In this document: positions 43,833-46,073 of the stretch, piece by piece | Layout of the letters: each line of letters begins with the position of its first letter | Numbering within the stretch: the stretch's first letter is position 1 | NCBI GenBank assembly: GCA_000934385.1 | Contig: KN880622.1 | Coordinates: 1-46,073 of the forward strand | Origin: Cylindrobasidium torrendii FP15055 ss-10 | Lineage: Eukaryota; Basidiomycota; Agaricomycetes; Agaricales; Physalacriaceae | Reading direction: 5' to 3' | DNA: 46,073 nt | Made by a program: the position numbers and the translations under genes | Notes under the pieces: generated by a model | Seen by the model: only the letters and a program-made list of their open reading frames with translations | Database searches by the model: none | Told to the model about the DNA's origin: nothing

Positions 43833-44438
43833 AGTGGAAGATGGTGGTCAATGAAGATAAGTATTAAACGGAGGCGGAATGCCTGGGCTCATGACGTCAG
43901 AATGCGGGGAATGCCAAGGGACCACGTGGTCGCGCCGCCTGATGCGCCATCAATTTCCAGCCGCGTCAGAATAATCAACCCATCGAACAATACGCGCCAT
44001 TGCTGTCTGAGCCTGGTCTGAGCTTTGCTCCTCACCCACATCGCCACCTCAATTAATTTTGGCTACCGGGCCTATCACAATCGTGATTCCAAGAGTATAT
44101 TCTGATGGGAGTTACCCAAATAACGCGCTCGTCGTTAGGCAGATCCTAGCCTCTTTCTTCCGCTCTCTCATCCTCCCGGCGAGGATTTTTCACTCCCTTG
44201 TACTCTCCCATTTCTTTTCTTCGTCTTTTTTTCGTTCCGAAATGCAGCTGCAGGGCCAGTTCCGCCGTTTTGTGCGTCTCGTCTCCGTCGCGCAGTACGA
44301 TCAAAAGCATACTCACCTGCTGCATTAACTTAGTCTGAGAGATTCAACCTATCCTACGTTACGACAGCCTATGTTCTCTTTTGTGTTGCCCACTGTGCGG
44401 TGCAGGTCACCATCCACGTCGCTGATGCGCGCTCGGAT
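43833..44438. promoter_or_regulatory. divergent promoter region
   Basis: 606 bases between the Sds23-like start and the membrane-protein start. CCAAG/CCACGTGG sequences near 43916-43927 include a palindromic CACGTG E-box. A short plus-strand open segment at 44242-44271 could be an extra first exon of the membrane-protein gene, spliced to 44406. Confidence 0.4.
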
Positions 44439-45752
44439 ATGGCTGGCACAGTGCGTCCCCTTGGACATGGCATGCCCACGCACCCGGACGATCATGCCAA
44501 TCACATCGCGCCCGTCGCTGCCGCCTCGCCTGCGAATTTATTAGACGACGTCGTATTCCCGGTCGAGCTCAAACGGGAGGAAGAGGTCATCCAGAAGCGC
44601 TCCGTATGTCCAGGTTCTTTCCCTCGTGTTTGTCTGACAGTAGCAGGTTCCCCTGCTGCTTCGTCCTGAACATCAGCGCCCCGGCTTGGTGCCAAGCGAG
44701 ATCCTCCCTCTCGCAGAGTTCAAGTACGTTCCTTGAACTTTGTGAACGTTTCTTAATTGACCTTGTTTTAGGCAGCTGAACCGTGAACGCGAGAGCCGTG
44801 TTCTCATCGCTTTCCAATGCTATCTTCTCGCACTGTCGCTGTTCGGCGTCTTCCAGAAATCCATCTCGACCATCATAGCTTCAGGAATTGCACACACTCT
44901 GGCAACAGCATGGTCTGCTGTACACGTCGTCAATACCACGAAAATTCTCGGGTCGGTGGCAGGCCATGGTGTGTCGCGATCTGCCATATTCTGGGCTGAG
45001 CGTGCGTCTGTTGCATGGGCCGCCTTATTCTTCGGCCTCCCTTCGACAGTGCTCTTTATCATGATGTCCTGGAAAGTTATTAGGGTACATTCATATCTAA
45101 TTCGCTTGCTTTATTTGAGTCTGACCACTGCCCACCAGTCATTCAGCCGCGACACCCTCGACAAGATGCACGTATCTCGCGACATGGCACGCATGTTCTG
45201 GACAGCTGTCGCCTTCGCCGTCGCCCTCGAACTTTCTGCCTTCACCATCGGCGCCAACGCATACCTCTGGCTGCACACCATCTTCAACACCCACTCTCTC
45301 GTGGATGCTGCCATGCACTGTTTCGCCAGGATCATCGTCGGACTTGTAAGCATCCATTTTCCCGTCGTTTAGCCTACCAATAACCTGCAACTTCCTAGAT
45401 TCTCGTTGCATGGATGCTCTTCGGATGGCACGGTGTGCGCTATGAAAGCCTCGCCCACTCCATCATCTTCCTTGCATTGTCCTTCGGCTACATGGTCGGC
45501 TGGACGTCCTTCTTCCACTCCCCAGTCTTCCTCAGCAATCTCGACTACTGGCCATTCTTCAGAGTCATTACCACTGCCTCCGCTGCCTTGAACATTCTAG
45601 CATTCGCCATTGGCGCCGCGGCAGTAGACAACTTCGGCAGGGGGCTCCTGCAAGAAGAAGACGAAGAGGAGGAAGAGAGTGCTATACGTGTGATTTTGTT
45701 CGACGCGGAGGACTCGGAGAAGGCGAGACTGATTGACGTGGAGGAGTGTTGA
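44439..45752 (+). CDS. multi-pass membrane protein, unknown function
   Basis: Exons 44439-44603, 44647-44723, 44772-45084, 45139-45345 and 45399-45752 give 371 aa. The N-terminal 90 residues are soluble. They are followed by about five or six hydrophobic helices: LIAFQCYLLALSLFGVF, SVAWAALFFGLPSTVLFIMM, MFWTAVAFAVALELSAFTIG, IIVGLILVAWMLFGW, LAHSIIFLALSFGYMVGW, ITTASAALNILAFAIGAAAV. The C-terminal tail is acidic (EEDEEEEES) and soluble. No transporter or channel signature is recognised. Family resemblance to basidiomycete membrane proteins without a named role is my impression only. An alternative first exon at 44242 (MQLQGQFRRF joined to VTIHVADARSD) would lengthen the N-terminus; the ATG at 44439 is used here. 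Confidence 0.7.
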
Positions 45753-46073
45753 AGGTGTTGAATCGAGAGGCTAGTTCACGCAGTGTGGAAGGGTAGAAGA
45801 GTGGTGAGATTGAGGTATCGAAATGTAGCTAGCTTTTATAGTCGAAGAGATCCAGTCTCGTGATAAGTAAGTAACCATAAGTAGAGTACAATGAAATAGA
45901 AGCCATAACAATGGCATAAGTACCAGAACAATCAGAGTGAGATGACGAGGGATAATGAGGCGGAGAAACATGGGTATAGGGTGAGAGGAGGACAATGGAG
46001 AGGACGAGGATGAGGTGGTTGGAACAATGGGAACGTACGCTCGAGTCGAACTCGAGTCGTACTCGTGACCTAC
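45753..46073. other. 3' flank, no gene seen
   Basis: AT-rich sequence after the last stop. A minus-strand frame (45771-45995) is hydrophobic but unsupported. A small palindromic cluster, ACTCGAGTCGAACTCGAGT-like, lies at about 46039-46058. Confidence 0.4.

Overview
The window reads as the nuclear genome of an agaricomycete (mushroom-forming basidiomycete). Genes are split by many short GT-AG introns (mostly 40-60 bases, donors often gtgcgt). The families present (KDZ transposon, fungalysin M36 protease, trans-sesquiterpene synthase, WOPR regulator, Zn2Cys6 factor, small secreted proteins) are typical of that group. The order or genus cannot be fixed from the sequence. All spliced models were built by hand from splice signals, frame continuity and recalled family motifs. 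No alignment or database search was run.

Bases 1-8685 are one complete-looking KDZ-superfamily DNA transposon. Its 275-bp terminal inverted repeats differ at one base in 275. It holds five tightly packed genes: a 1007-aa CxC-type KDZ transposase, a small convergent gene, an AT-hook-like basic protein, a protein with a low-complexity middle and a SUMO-interacting-like C-terminal tail, and an HMG-box-like protein. All five frames can be spliced open without a stop. The right end lies directly against codons of a CsbD-like stress protein gene (8686-8970), so the element appears to have split that host gene. The other half lies outside the window. This element is the most interesting object here.

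Bases 9.5-17.7 kb hold an F-box protein, a small secreted cysteine-containing protein, a TBC Rab-GAP of the Gyp8/TBC1D20 type with a C-terminal membrane anchor, a Vps3/TGFBRAP1/Vps39-like tethering protein that lacks the usual N-terminal CNH domain, and a second small secreted protein. The Rab-GAP and tether genes are head to head with 50 bases between their start codons.

Bases 17.7-21.6 kb are gene-poor and include a decayed copy of a basidiomycete family with a trypsin-like signature. Then come a WOPR (Gti1/Pac2) transcription factor, a two-pass membrane protein, a serine-rich disordered protein, a secreted fungalysin and a sesquiterpene synthase without visible tailoring genes. A 3.2-kb stretch with no recognisable gene follows.

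Bases 34.3-45.8 kb carry a Gbp2/Hrb1-like two-RRM protein, a helical protein of unknown role, a Zn2Cys6 transcription factor whose zinc cluster is completed by a 13-base micro-exon, an Sds23/Moc1-like CBS-domain protein and a multi-pass membrane protein. Apart from the transposon, the genes look like single-copy chromosomal neighbours and not one pathway. The Rab-GAP/tether pair is the only obvious functional adjacency.
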